A DNA stretch of 64,000 nt from Gammaproteobacteria bacterium (GCA_028818795.1 JAPPND010000078.1:1-64000), one strand, 5' to 3'. Shown: positions 20,238-30,600, numbered from the stretch's first letter. Program-made: numbers and translations. Notes: generated by a model not told the origin, from the sequence alone.

Positions 20238-22364
20238 ATGAACTGGAGCGATGCGGTGTGCGCCACGATTGCCCTCGGTTGGCTAGCTGGATGCGCGGGC
20301 TACGAGAACGTGGAGGCCGAGGTAGACGCCGAAGCAGCGCCAGATGCCATTCCCGATGTTGTTGCGCAGGAAGCCGATCCTGAGCAGTACCGGATCAGCG
20401 TCGAGATTCCGGTTGAGGACGTCACCATCGACCGGGGCGAGAATCTCGACGTGGACGCGCTGCTCGATGAACGGACCTCGTTCAGGGCGTCCGACTTCCA
20501 CTTGCGCGAGGTCGTTCTCATTGCCCGTTCCCGGCGCGGCGGCAGCGCCGAGTTGCTCCTCGACGAGTGGGCTTCCGGTGCCGTCAACATTCCCGAAGGG
20601 ACCGCCGAGTCTTGGTACGAGGTGCGCATTCCCGCAGCCGATGTCGGAGACGCCGGCGTTGAATGGGTGATCGACTTCACCGGCGCCCTGGATCTGAACC
20701 TTCTCGTGGCGGTCCTGGAGCCGCGCTCGGCGTTGCTGGCCCAAGCCACCGCTACGGTTCGCGAGGTCGTGGTCGAGGACGAGATCCCGGCCGACCAACC
20801 CGGGGAGCCACTCGCAGTTCCGCCTGTCGAGGTCGTTCAGTCGGTCGAGGTGGTCGAACCCGTCACGGCGACGCCGACCGTGGTCAAGGAATTGGCCGTC
20901 GTCGAACAGCCCGTCTACAGAACGCAGACGATTTACCGGTACGTGGATCGGCCGGTCTACAGATACCACGTGTCGTGGATCTACGATCCGGCGCGCTACT
21001 ACGTCTTCCGCGACTATGGCGGCTGGACGTACCGGTATTTTCCAGGGACCTGGGACTGGCGGTGCTACAACCCGAGTTTCCGCTTCCCCATCCGCCATCA
21101 TCACCATCACGACGGACACCGGCACCGCGGCGACCGGCACGACGGGCGACGCTACGACCGCCGCGACCGGGACCGCCACCGCGCCGAGCGGGATAGTCGC
21201 GGTGATCGAGACGGGGATTGGCGGGGCCGCCGCGACGGCGACTACCGCGACCGTGATCGACGCGGTGTCCGGTCGCGCGGGCAGGAAACCCCGGCAGTCG
21301 TGTCCCGCCCCAGGGCGCTCTGGCGCCAGGTGGATCCGGGACACCCGCGGATCCAACTCGCCGTCCAGCGCGCTGCGGAGCCGCGTGTCGAGGAGAGTCG
21401 CCGGACCAATCCTCGGCTACGCGCTTCCCAAGGCACCGGTGAACCGCCGAGAAGCGTCCGGGCCACTGCCTCCTCGCGCACGGAACCCGTGGAACGCGCA
21501 GGTCGCAGGTCGTTCGAGCGCCGGCACTCCGTCGTCGCGCCGAGCCCGACGCGAAACGTCGCGCCGCCCCGGCAGTCGACAACAAACAACCGTTCCGTGA
21601 CCAACCGCGATGCCCGCACCCGGTCATTCGAACGTCGCGAGGCGCCGCAAGGGGAACCGAGGGCAACGGTGACCCCAACCCGCCGCCCGATCCAGGCGCC
21701 GAGGGTCGCAAGTCGCGTCGAGACGTCCGAACCGCGCGAGCGCGACCTCAACGCCCGTACCCGAGCGTCTCACCGAAGTCCGGAGCAACGGGCACCGGTG
21801 CGAACCGTATCGCCGCGACCGACGACCGCCACTCCGCGAACGACGCCGATCCGGCAACGACCGGACTTGCGCGATGACGGCAGCCGCGCGAGGGAGGATG
21901 CGCGTCGCTCGAACGCGAGAACGCGGGCTTTCCAGCGCGAAGCCGATCCCCGAATTGCGGCACCAAGCACGACTCGGTCCGCGGAACCGCGGCAGCAGCC
22001 GCGACGAACGATGCCGTCTACGGCAGACAGGCAACGCGGTGCCGAGCGCGACCGGGGCAATGCCCGAACGCGCACGCTCCAACGACGCCCGGAGCCGCGT
22101 GCGTTTGAACCGCAGCGGCAACGGGCCCAGCCGCGTGCGCAAAGCCGGCCGCGTTCGACCCCGCCCGTTCGTTCGACCCCACCCCGGGAGACGTCGAGCC
22201 CGTCGTATCGACCGCAACGCACGGCACCGGTCAGGAAGGCGCCGCAACGCGAACGGCCTGCCCAACGGGCGCCGGCACCGCAGACGAGCGATGCCCGGAG
22301 CGAATCCGGGCCGGACGAGGGGCGACGCTCCAAGTCCCGTCCACGCGCATTCGAGCGGCGCTAG
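20238..22364 (+). CDS. Large Arg/Pro-rich predicted lipoprotein with spaced repeats, unrecognised
   Basis: I do not recognise this 708-residue protein. From ATG 20238 (GGAGG five bases upstream) it opens with a lipobox-like LAGC at about residue 20, so it is probably an envelope lipoprotein. Residues 45-180 look folded (a strand-rich domain with WYEVRIPAADVGD). Residues 230-290 are Tyr/Arg-rich, followed by a run of five His and an Arg/Asp/His-rich segment. From about 380 to the end it is disordered, made of Arg, Pro, Ser and Thr, with a recurring motif like NARTRxFxRR at about 422, 458, 505, 559, 608 and 698. Spacing of the middle copies is 47-54 residues. The extreme base charge suggests binding to an acidic polymer, which is inference. 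Confidence 0.6.
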   Translation: MNWSDAVCATIALGWLAGCAGYENVEAEVDAEAAPDAIPDVVAQEADPEQYRISVEIPVEDVTIDRGENLDVDALLDERTSFRASDFHLREVVLIARSRRGGSAELLLDEWASGAVNIPEGTAESWYEVRIPAADVGDAGVEWVIDFTGALDLNLLVAVLEPRSALLAQATATVREVVVEDEIPADQPGEPLAVPPVEVVQSVEVVEPVTATPTVVKELAVVEQPVYRTQTIYRYVDRPVYRYHVSWIYDPARYYVFRDYGGWTYRYFPGTWDWRCYNPSFRFPIRHHHHHDGHRHRGDRHDGRRYDRRDRDRHRAERDSRGDRDGDWRGRRDGDYRDRDRRGVRSRGQETPAVVSRPRALWRQVDPGHPRIQLAVQRAAEPRVEESRRTNPRLRASQGTGEPPRSVRATASSRTEPVERAGRRSFERRHSVVAPSPTRNVAPPRQSTTNNRSVTNRDARTRSFERREAPQGEPRATVTPTRRPIQAPRVASRVETSEPRERDLNARTRASHRSPEQRAPVRTVSPRPTTATPRTTPIRQRPDLRDDGSRAREDARRSNARTRAFQREADPRIAAPSTTRSAEPRQQPRRTMPSTADRQRGAERDRGNARTRTLQRRPEPRAFEPQRQRAQPRAQSRPRSTPPVRSTPPRETSSPSYRPQRTAPVRKAPQRERPAQRAPAPQTSDARSESGPDEGRRSKSRPRAFERR

Positions 22365-22600
22365 CCTGGCCGGATGTATTTGCACTTTCGGGAACGATGC
22401 GCCTCTCCGTGAACCGACCGCCAGCGCCACGCTCATCCGCCACGGCGGGTGGACAAGGACCCCGTTCAGTTGAGTTCTGTACCTAGAACACCACTTCGGC
22501 TAACGTAGGCTGCGCCACGCCGATTGCCGCGCTTTGCGCTTGGGTGACGACAGTTGGGTCAGTTCGTCCGCAATACACCGGCGGCATGGGAGTTCTTGTG

Positions 22601-22918
22601 ATGGACGTGATCGAAGCCATAGAGATTGGGCGCGAGTACGTCGAGCGAATATACGGCGACGACGTCACGCACATCGCGGTCGAGGAAGTCGAGCCACCCC
22701 AAGGAAACACCTGGTCGATCACGTTCGGGTTCTTTCACCCATGGAATCGCAAGCCGAAGAGCAGGCAAGAGTCTCTGGCCGACGCGTTTTTCGTAATGGA
22801 CAGCAAGCATCCCGGATGGAGCACGCGGACCTTCAAGACGGTGAGAATCCACGATGAGACCGGGGAAGTGAAGGGTATGAAGCACCGGGCTATCCCCGGG
22901 GTCGGCCATGAGACTTGA
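22601..22918 (+). CDS. Small protein upstream of PIN gene, unrecognised
   Basis: A 105-residue protein from ATG 22601, which has GGGAG eight bases upstream; ATG 22586 and GTG 22544 are in frame. It has a helical start (VIEAIEIGREYVERIYG), a strand pair around NTWSITFGFF and a basic middle. I do not recognise it. It overlaps the PIN-domain gene by 11 bases, the arrangement of antitoxin-toxin pairs, though it has no visible DNA-binding motif. It could equally be an immunity or substrate-related protein. Confidence 0.5.
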   Translation: MDVIEAIEIGREYVERIYGDDVTHIAVEEVEPPQGNTWSITFGFFHPWNRKPKSRQESLADAFFVMDSKHPGWSTRTFKTVRIHDETGEVKGMKHRAIPGVGHET

Positions 22919-23393
22919 GGGGGTATTCGTCGACACCAATCTGCTGGTGCTGCTCGTAATCGGCCGTTGGGACGAAAGCCGCATTGGCATCCACAATCGC
23001 ACCAGACGTTTCACCCGAGATGACTTCGCGGTTCTTCGGGAGTTGGTGTCGCGAATGCCGTGCCTGTACGTGACTCCGAACACGTTGACCGAGGCATCGA
23101 ATCTGCTTGAGGACAAACGAGACCCAAGGCCAATGCAGTGGCTTCGCGAACTGATAGAACAGAGCAAGGAAGTCGTTGTGAGCAGCCGAACGGCCTCGAC
23201 GAACAACCGGTTCGTAGGACTTGGGCTGACGGATACGGTTCTTTTGGCCGAAGCATCGTCATCCAAGCCGCTCATCACGGATGACTTGGACCTCTACGGC
23301 ATCGCAGCGGGCACGAAGGGCTACAAGGTCGCCTACAACTTCAACCATCTTGTGCAGGGCGTTGTAACTGTGGACGACGTACTGGAACAGTAG
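22908..23393 (+). CDS. PIN-like domain protein (putative ribonuclease)
   Basis: A 161-residue protein with PIN-like acidic sites: VFVDTNLLVLLV at residues 7-18 (first Asp), LTEASNLLE (conserved Glu near residue 64), and GLTDTVLLAEA with LITDDLDLYGIA later (further Asp). PIN domains are metal-dependent RNases, often VapC-type toxins. It is longer than a typical VapC (about 130 residues) and diverges from it, so toxin activity is not certain. It overlaps the small gene before it and precedes the MmeI-like gene by 123 bases, at the start of the defence island. Confidence 0.65.
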   Translation: MRLEGVFVDTNLLVLLVIGRWDESRIGIHNRTRRFTRDDFAVLRELVSRMPCLYVTPNTLTEASNLLEDKRDPRPMQWLRELIEQSKEVVVSSRTASTNNRFVGLGLTDTVLLAEASSSKPLITDDLDLYGIAAGTKGYKVAYNFNHLVQGVVTVDDVLEQ

Positions 23394-23516
23394 CCGCATC
23401 CGTCGTAGAAGTGCCGCCTCCACTGCGTCGATCGGGGCATGCGCCAACACCTCCGCCGATTTCAAATCGCGGATTCGTTGGGCGAAAATGACCTGTATGC
23501 ACCCCGCATCCATGAC

Positions 23517-26369
23517 ATGACCCCGGGGGAGTTCATCGCCAAGTGGCGGGCGTCGGAGCTCAAGGAGCGCTCCGCCTCGCAGGAGCACTTCATCGATCTG
23601 TGCCGGATGCTCGGCGAGCCGACCCCTGCCGACGCCGACCCCACCGGCGAGCGCTACTGCTTCGAACGCGGCGCCCGCAAGGACGGCGGCGGCGACGGCT
23701 GGGCCGACGTGTGGAAGCGCCACCACTTCGCCTGGGAGTACAAGGGCAAGCATGCCGACCTCGACGCCGCGTTCAGGCAGCTGCGGCAGTACGCCCTCGC
23801 TCTGGAAAATCCGCCGCTTCTGATTGTCTCCGACATGGCACGGTTTCGCATCCGGACCAACTGGACCAACAGCGTCAGCCGCGTCCACGAGTTCGCCCTC
23901 GAAGACCTCGCCGAGCCCGCTTCCCGCAACCTGCTCAAGTGGGCGATGAGCGATCCCGAGCGGCTGCGCCCGGAGATGACGCGCCAGACGCTGACCGCCA
24001 AAGCCGCGGCGACGTTCGCCGAACTCGCCCAGTCGCTCCGGGACTGCGGTCACGGTCCCGAGGCGGTGGCGCACTTCGTAAACCGGCTCGTGTTCTGCAT
24101 GTTCGCGGAGGACGCGGGCCTCTTGCCCAACGACATGTTCACCAAGATGCTCGAGCAGTCGCGGCGTTCCCCCGGCGAGTTCGAGGACATGGCGCGGTCG
24201 CTGTTCGCCGCCATGTGCTCCGGCGGCCGGGTGGGATTCGAGGCGGTCCCCTGGTTTGACGGCGGTCTGTTCGACGACAACGCTACCTTGCCGATGGACC
24301 GGGAGCAGATCGACATCGCCTACCGCGCCGCCGGCCTCGACTGGTCCCAGATCGACCCCTCCATTCTGGGCACGCTGTTCGAGCGGGGCCTCGATCCGGA
24401 CAAGCGCTCGCAGCTCGGCGCCCACTACACGGATCGCGACAAGATCATGCGCATCGTCGAACCCGTCGTCGTGCGGCCGCTGCTCGCCGAGTGGGATGCG
24501 GCGAAGGGCGAGATCGAGGCTGTCCTGCAACAGGCGGATTCGTCCAGCAACCAAGGCGTCGCCACGCGCCACCGGCGCCGCGCCCACGAACTATTTGTCG
24601 CGTTCCTCGAGCGTTTGCGCGGATTCACTGTTCTCGATCCGGCCTGCGGATCGGGCAACTTCCTGTACCTGGCGCTGCTGTCGCTCAAGGATCTCGAACA
24701 CCGCGTGACGCTCGAAGGCGAGGCGATGGGTTTCCAGCGCGAGTTCCCGCGCATCGATCCGGGCAACGTCAAGGGCATCGAGGTCAACCGCTACGCGGCG
24801 GAACTCGCCCGGGTGTCGGTCTGGATCGGGCAGACGCAGTGGATGCTGCGCAACGGCTTCGGCACGGGCGAGCCCATCCTCAGTCCGCTCGACGCCATCG
24901 AATGCCGCGACGCGATCCTCTCCCCGGATGGCACGGAGCCCGAATGGCCGGAGGCCGACGCCGTGATCGGCAATCCACCGTTCCTGGGAGGGAAGTTGCT
25001 CGTGCGCGGTCTCGGCGAGGACTACGTGGCGCGTCTGTTCGACGCCTACCGCGACCGCGTGCCCCGCGAGGCGGACCTGGTCGCCTACTGGTTCGTTAAG
25101 GCAGGCGCGCAGATCGCCGTCGGCAAGTCGAACCGCGTCGGCCTCGTCGCGACGAACTCTATCCGCGGCGGCGCGAACCGCCGGGCGCTTGCGTCGGCCA
25201 CGGCGGATCGACCGATCTACAACGCGTGGTCCGACGAGCCTTGGGTGATCGACGGCGCCGCCGTGCGCGTGTCCCTGGTCTGCTTCGCGGAAGACGGTTC
25301 GAGAACGCCGGATCCGATGCTCGACGGCGAGCGCGTTGACGCGATCCACGCAGACCTTACGGCTCTGCGCGGCGGCGTCGGGGTCGACCTGACCGCCGCG
25401 AAGCCGCTTCGGGAGAACGCCGAGGTTGCCTTCATGGGCGACACCAAGGGCGGTCCGTTCGACGTACCGGGCGACCTTGCCGGCGAATGGCTGCGCCTGC
25501 CTGCGAACCCGAATGGCCGGCCCAACGCCGACGTGCTGAAGCCCTGGGCGAACGGCATGGACATCACTCGTCGATCGGCCGGCAAGTGGATCGTGGATTT
25601 CGGCTGGGAGGCCCGCGAGGAACCAGCCCTGTACGAAGCGCCATACCAGCACGTTCGCGAGCATGTCTATCCCAAGCGCCAGCGGAACCGCCGCGAGTCG
25701 TACCGGACGTACTGGTGGCGGCACGCTGAACCGAGGCAAGGCATGTGGCGCGCCTTGGGTGGCCTGTCCCGTTACATCGCTACGCCGGTGAATGCCAAGC
25801 ACCGACTCTTCGTATGGCTCGACACCGGTGTCTGTCCCGACCACCAACTCATAGTGATCGCCCGCGACGACGACACGACGTTCGGCATCCTGCACAGCCG
25901 TCTCCACGAGTCGTGGTCCTTGAGAATGGGCACTTGGCTAGGCAAGGGAAACGACCCGCGCTACACGCCAACGACGACCTTCGAGACATTCCCGTTCCCG
26001 GAGGGTCTCTCTCCGGATGTTCCCGCCTCGGACTATTCCAACGACCCGCGAGCGGTCGCCGTCGCCAGTGCCGCCCTCCGGCTCGTCGCGCTCCGTGACC
26101 GCTGGCTCAACCCGCCGGAATGGGTGGAATGGGTTGAAGCGGTGCCCGGATTCCCGAAGCAGCCCGTGCCGCGCGACGACGATGCCGCCGATGAACTGAA
26201 AGCGCGGACACTGACCAAGCTCTACAACGCCCGCCCGCAATGGCTCAACGCCGCCCACGCCGAACTCGACGCCGCCGTCGCCGCCGCATACGGATGGAAC
26301 GCCGACATCGATGAAGAGGACGCGTTGCGCAGACTGATGGAGCTTGGCATGGTGCGACCCCACCAATAG
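23517..26369 (+). CDS. MmeI-like type IIL restriction-modification enzyme
   Basis: A 950-residue single-chain enzyme that both cuts and methylates. The nuclease motif is D64-x9-E74-x-K76 (ADVW, then WEYKGK), the same spacing as in MmeI. The amino-methyltransferase motifs are DPACGSGNF (from residue 374) for AdoMet binding and NPPF (from 486) for N6-adenine methylation. Target-recognition and C-terminal helical parts follow, ending at about RRLMELGMV. Start ATG 23517 matches where family members begin (MTPGEFIAKW); 26 more codons are open upstream. Length fits the family (about 920). All motifs are intact, so it is probably active. Recognition sequence cannot be read from the gene. Confidence 0.9.
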   Translation: MTPGEFIAKWRASELKERSASQEHFIDLCRMLGEPTPADADPTGERYCFERGARKDGGGDGWADVWKRHHFAWEYKGKHADLDAAFRQLRQYALALENPPLLIVSDMARFRIRTNWTNSVSRVHEFALEDLAEPASRNLLKWAMSDPERLRPEMTRQTLTAKAAATFAELAQSLRDCGHGPEAVAHFVNRLVFCMFAEDAGLLPNDMFTKMLEQSRRSPGEFEDMARSLFAAMCSGGRVGFEAVPWFDGGLFDDNATLPMDREQIDIAYRAAGLDWSQIDPSILGTLFERGLDPDKRSQLGAHYTDRDKIMRIVEPVVVRPLLAEWDAAKGEIEAVLQQADSSSNQGVATRHRRRAHELFVAFLERLRGFTVLDPACGSGNFLYLALLSLKDLEHRVTLEGEAMGFQREFPRIDPGNVKGIEVNRYAAELARVSVWIGQTQWMLRNGFGTGEPILSPLDAIECRDAILSPDGTEPEWPEADAVIGNPPFLGGKLLVRGLGEDYVARLFDAYRDRVPREADLVAYWFVKAGAQIAVGKSNRVGLVATNSIRGGANRRALASATADRPIYNAWSDEPWVIDGAAVRVSLVCFAEDGSRTPDPMLDGERVDAIHADLTALRGGVGVDLTAAKPLRENAEVAFMGDTKGGPFDVPGDLAGEWLRLPANPNGRPNADVLKPWANGMDITRRSAGKWIVDFGWEAREEPALYEAPYQHVREHVYPKRQRNRRESYRTYWWRHAEPRQGMWRALGGLSRYIATPVNAKHRLFVWLDTGVCPDHQLIVIARDDDTTFGILHSRLHESWSLRMGTWLGKGNDPRYTPTTTFETFPFPEGLSPDVPASDYSNDPRAVAVASAALRLVALRDRWLNPPEWVEWVEAVPGFPKQPVPRDDDAADELKARTLTKLYNARPQWLNAAHAELDAAVAAAYGWNADIDEEDALRRLMELGMVRPHQ

Positions 26370-26551
26370 CCGTTGACGTGCAGCCTCTCTCCGTACCCCG
26401 TATTGGCGAAAGACGGGTTGGGTGGCCCCGAGGAAGTCTCGACCGCGAGCGGTGTCGATTTCGAGCACGTCCCAAACTCGAACTCTCAAACTTGACGCTT
26501 CAACGTCCGTGGTGCAGCGTAGGCCTAGTCCTAACCTAACGGCCAAGCGTC

Positions 26552-27289
26552 ATGAGCGACTGGGTAGTGAAGTTCGAGGGTCCGGCCATCGAGGACGGCA
26601 GCATGGCCGTCGAAGATGTCGTGACCGTGATGCAAGCGGCAAGCAAGTTGGCCAAGCGGGCTGCGGCGACGGTATACGGGAGAGACCACGACCTGGAAGT
26701 TCGGGTGTTCGCGCCGCGGCAAGGTTCCTTCGAGTTGGTTGTGCAATTGGCTGCAACCGTGGCGACGACCGTTATTGCGAACCTGTTGACAGACTACGTC
26801 AAGCACAAGCTTGCAAGGCGTAGAAGTGGCATGGAGAAGCGCCCGGACGACCGAGTCGAACGGTTGTCGCGGAGCAAGTTGGCAGAGCGCGCCTTAGCAG
26901 AACTGACCTCGCCGTTGAGGCACAACGGTGTCCTGAGGATGCGATTGACCACGAGAGACGGGGACGCCATCGAGATCACAAGGGAGGAAAGACATCAACT
27001 CGACAGCGCGAGCGACCGGGTCTGGGAGGAAGAAAGGGAAGCCACGGTACAGGTGGTATCCCCCTCGTTCGTCCAGGGTAATTGGCGACTCTCCGAAGGT
27101 GGTCACGAGTTCAGCGCCCCGATAACGGACAGGGACTTCAACGAGCGGATTCAAGCGGGCACGGAAACGTTCGCGAAAGGCGACACCTTGGAGTGTCGAG
27201 TGGCTCTCTATGTGGTAACCAATGCTCGTGGGGAACGTGCGAAAGTCGAGTACGAAGTGATCGAGGTCTTTGGACATGTCCCCAGATGA
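26552..27289 (+). CDS. Unrecognised 245-aa protein in defence island
   Basis: I cannot name this protein. It opens with a short strand and helix region (WVVKFEGPAIEDGSMAVEDV), then a strand (LEVRVFAPRQGSFELVV) leading into a hydrophobic helix at about residues 59-80 that could lie on or in a membrane. A charged linker follows (84-105), and the rest is mixed strands and helices. The layout recalls small proteins of unknown function that carry an N-terminal FxGPA-type strand and are found near restriction genes, but I cannot confirm the family. It has no good ribosome site. It lies between the intact MmeI-like gene and a decayed copy of its 3' end. Confidence 0.55.
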   Translation: MSDWVVKFEGPAIEDGSMAVEDVVTVMQAASKLAKRAAATVYGRDHDLEVRVFAPRQGSFELVVQLAATVATTVIANLLTDYVKHKLARRRSGMEKRPDDRVERLSRSKLAERALAELTSPLRHNGVLRMRLTTRDGDAIEITREERHQLDSASDRVWEEEREATVQVVSPSFVQGNWRLSEGGHEFSAPITDRDFNERIQAGTETFAKGDTLECRVALYVVTNARGERAKVEYEVIEVFGHVPR

Positions 27290-27366
27290 AGAGACAATCC
27301 GACGTGCCCCAGGTTGTTGGGTCAGGTCTTGCCGGACTACTGCGGTCGTCCGGCCCGGAGGATCCC

Positions 27367-27585
27367 GCTGCCTAGGCCATCGCCAATGCCACCCGCCGGC
27401 TCGTCGCACTGCGGGTCGCTGGCTCAACCCCGGCGGAATGGGCGGAATGGGTTGAAGCCGCTCCCCGATTCCCGCAGCACCGTGTCGCGCGAAGATGCTG
27501 CCAATGAACTGAAATGGCGGACCTTGACCAAGCTCTACAACGCCTGCCTGCAATGGCTAGCGACGCCCACGCAGATTCGCGCCGT
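27367..27585 (+). pseudogene. Degenerate fragment of an MmeI-like 3' end
   Basis: About 215 bases here align with 26055-26270 of the intact MmeI-like gene at roughly four identities in five by eye. Recognisable pieces are RRLVAL, EWAEWVEAAP, and in another frame ANELKWRTLTKLYNA (intact gene: ADELKARTLTKLYNA). A one-base deletion near 27412 and a stop near 27508 break the frame. It is a remnant of a second, related gene. It also fills most of the space 27290-27600 ahead of the NTPase gene and argues against the ATG at 27514 as that gene's start. Confidence 0.85.
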
Positions 27586-27600
27586 TCTGAAGATCCCTCG

Positions 27601-30600
27601 ATGATTGACGACGATCCCGTACCCCTAGTGCGCCGTTTCTCTCTCGTGCCACGGTCGAAGCAGGATTCGGACGAGCAGGAAATCCAAGGATTGTTGGGAT
27701 TCGGCGGCAAGGGTTGGGAGGAGATCGAGAGGGAATATCGTTCCGTCATCCTGGCGGAGGCCGGAGCTGGGAAGACATTCGAAATGAAGGCCCGCGCCGA
27801 GCATCTTGAGAATCAGGGGCGCCCGGCGTTCTTCGTTCGTATCGAGGACGTGAAGGATGGATTGGAACAAGCGTTCGAGGTCGGGAGCTCGGAATCGTTC
27901 AAGCAGTGGCTAGACTCCCAAGGCGAGGCATGGTTCTTCCTCGATTCGGTCGACGAAGCCAGACTCGACAATCCAAGGACTTTCGAGAGAGCGATCCGCA
28001 GCTTTGAGGCACGGATCAAGGACGCGCAACTGCGGGCCCACATCTACGTCTCCAGCCGACCCTACGCTTGGCGGTCGAAGTCGGACCCGGAACTGATCCG
28101 GCGCTACCTGCCATTCAAAGAGCGGAAGCCGGGACCTAGGGATCAAGACACCGAGTCCACTGAACCGGACGAACAACCTCGGGACGCACTGACGGTCTAT
28201 TTCTTACGGCCGTTGGACGAAGAGGACGTTCGGCACTTCGCCGAACACCGATCAACACCTCACGTTGATCGCCTGATCCAGGAACTTGAGCGGTCCAACC
28301 TAATGCCCTTGGCGGGACGCCCCTTCGACCTGCAGGCCATACTGGACAAATGGGCCAAGGACTCGACCCTCGGGGGCCGAACCGAGATGCTCCAGCACAA
28401 CATCGAGCTGCGGCTCAGGGAACTTGATCCGGATCGAAACACGCGACAGAGATTGAGCGCCGACAAGGCTCGCGACGGCGCTCGGGTGCTCGCTGCCGCC
28501 GTTGTTGTCACTGGCCAGGCAGGGATTCGAGTGCCAGATACCCCGCCCGAACGAGCTGGCATCGACGCCGAAGCCGTATTGTCCGGTTGGCACGCCCGGG
28601 AAGTTCAAATACTGCTTGAAAGGGCGATATTCGGCGACGTGATCTACGGCATGGTCAGGTTTCGCCATCGCGAGGTGCGCGAGCTACTGGCCGCAGAGTG
28701 GTTTGCCTGCCTGCTACAGAGGGGAAATTCGCGCCACGCAATCGAAACGCTCATCTTCCGCGAGCGGTATGGCCACGAGTTCGTCGCGCCCCGCTTGCGC
28801 GTCGTTCTGCCGTGGTTGGTCCTGGAAGATCAGGGAATTCGCGAGCGGGCATTGCCCATTCATCCGGAGATAGCGGTTGAGGGAGGCGACCCCGTTCGCC
28901 TGCCATTGTCGGAGCGACGCAAGATTCTCGCGGACGTGGTCGGATGCATCGCCAGAGACGAAGATCACGGCGGCGCCCAAGACAACGGTTCCATCGCCCG
29001 AATCGCGAGTCCCGATCTGACCGATCAGACTCTTGCACTGATTGATCGGTATGCCGACAACGACGATGCGATCTTCTTTCTCGGTAGGCTCGTCTGGCAG
29101 GGCGAGATGTCGGACTGCGTGCCATCGTTGCTAGGGATGGTCACCGATCCCAATCGCCGTATTGCCGCCCGCATCGCCGCGGCGCGCGCGGTGATGAATT
29201 GCGGAACACCCGAGGAGAAGGCGACGCTTTGGGACCGTCTACTCATCGCAGAGCAGATTCCCCGGCGGCTACTCGCGGAACTCGTGAACGGCGCCGACGC
29301 TGACGCCGTCAACGTGTCCAACCTGCTTGCGGCAATGGACTCGCTTCCGCCCTACAACAGCTTCGAGGCAACAGGGCTTCGCGAAGCCCTGCATGGCTTC
29401 ATTGAGCGCTTGCCGTCATCGTCGAATGGCGGCAACGACGGGCCGATTTCGGCGTTTGTGGCTGGCATCGTTGGAATCCTTCGCCGTCCGCCATTCATCG
29501 ATCCCCAGGAGTGGTCCATCTCGACAGAGTTCTTCTGGGTGCTTCCACTGGCCGTCCACGCCGTCGAGAAACTCGTCGCGGTACAAGCCCCAGCTGCGAT
29601 GCAGGACCACTCGATGTTCATCATGCTCGATGGCCTGATCGCGCGTCACTGGAACACGCACTCGTTCGACGACTACCGCGACCAATTGAGCGAGCTCGTT
29701 CCTGCTTGGCCCGAACTCAATGACGCCTTGTTCTGGCGCAAGGTCGAGGCCGTCCGCACCCGGCTTGAAAAGGACGGGCAACGTCTGATCGACGATTGGC
29801 CGCTACAGTGGGACTGCTACTCGTCATTCGAGCCGGCGGCGTTTCCAAGAGTGCTGTCCTGGGTGACCGCCCGCGAATTGGAGGACGACCGCCTCGTTGC
29901 GCTCTCGTTGGCCTTCCGGCTTTACTCACAAGCGCAAAAGCCTGCCGAAAGTCTCCGTCTGCTTAGGGCTTCGGTTGCCGGCGATGCCGTCCTCACCGAG
30001 CGGTTGGATCGACTTCAACAACCGAGGATGTCCGAGCAAGGCCGCAAGTGGCGCCAAGAGGAGACGGCGCGGCAGCGGAAGATCGAGCGACACCAACGCC
30101 AGACCGAGCACACAAGATCGCAGTGGATCGGGGAATTGAAGGCCGACCCGGCTCGGGTGCGGCAACCGAGCGGACTCAAGCCAGGCGAACTCAGCGAGGA
30201 TCAGTGTCGGCTGCTCAGAGAAGCTGAAGGCGACGGACGGACGAACGGTCTTGCCCGGGGCGCTGCTTGGCGGTCGCTGATCGACGAGTTTGGACACGAT
30301 GTGGCCCTGGCGTATCGCGACGCCGCAGTCGCGCACTGGCGCAATTGCACCCCCGCCCTCCCATCCGAGGGTGCCGACGTGGGACGGAATCGGTCTTGGG
30401 AATTCGCCATGGCAGGGCTCGAAATCGAGGCGCGCGAAGTGGATGGGTTCCCAGCGCATCTGTCCGACGCCGACACGCGTCTGGCGCTCCGATACCTGAC
30501 CCTCGAGTTCCACGGGTTCCCCCGTTGGTTGGAAGCGATGTATCGCGCCAGGCCCGTGCCGGTGCTTGAGGCGGTGCTGGCGGAACTCTTCTGGGAGTTG

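Noticed and set aside
20283..22436. Several long minus-strand frames opposite the Arg-rich lipoprotein gene
   Set aside because: They are compositional shadows of Arg/Pro codons with no starts, ribosome sites or folded-looking sequence.
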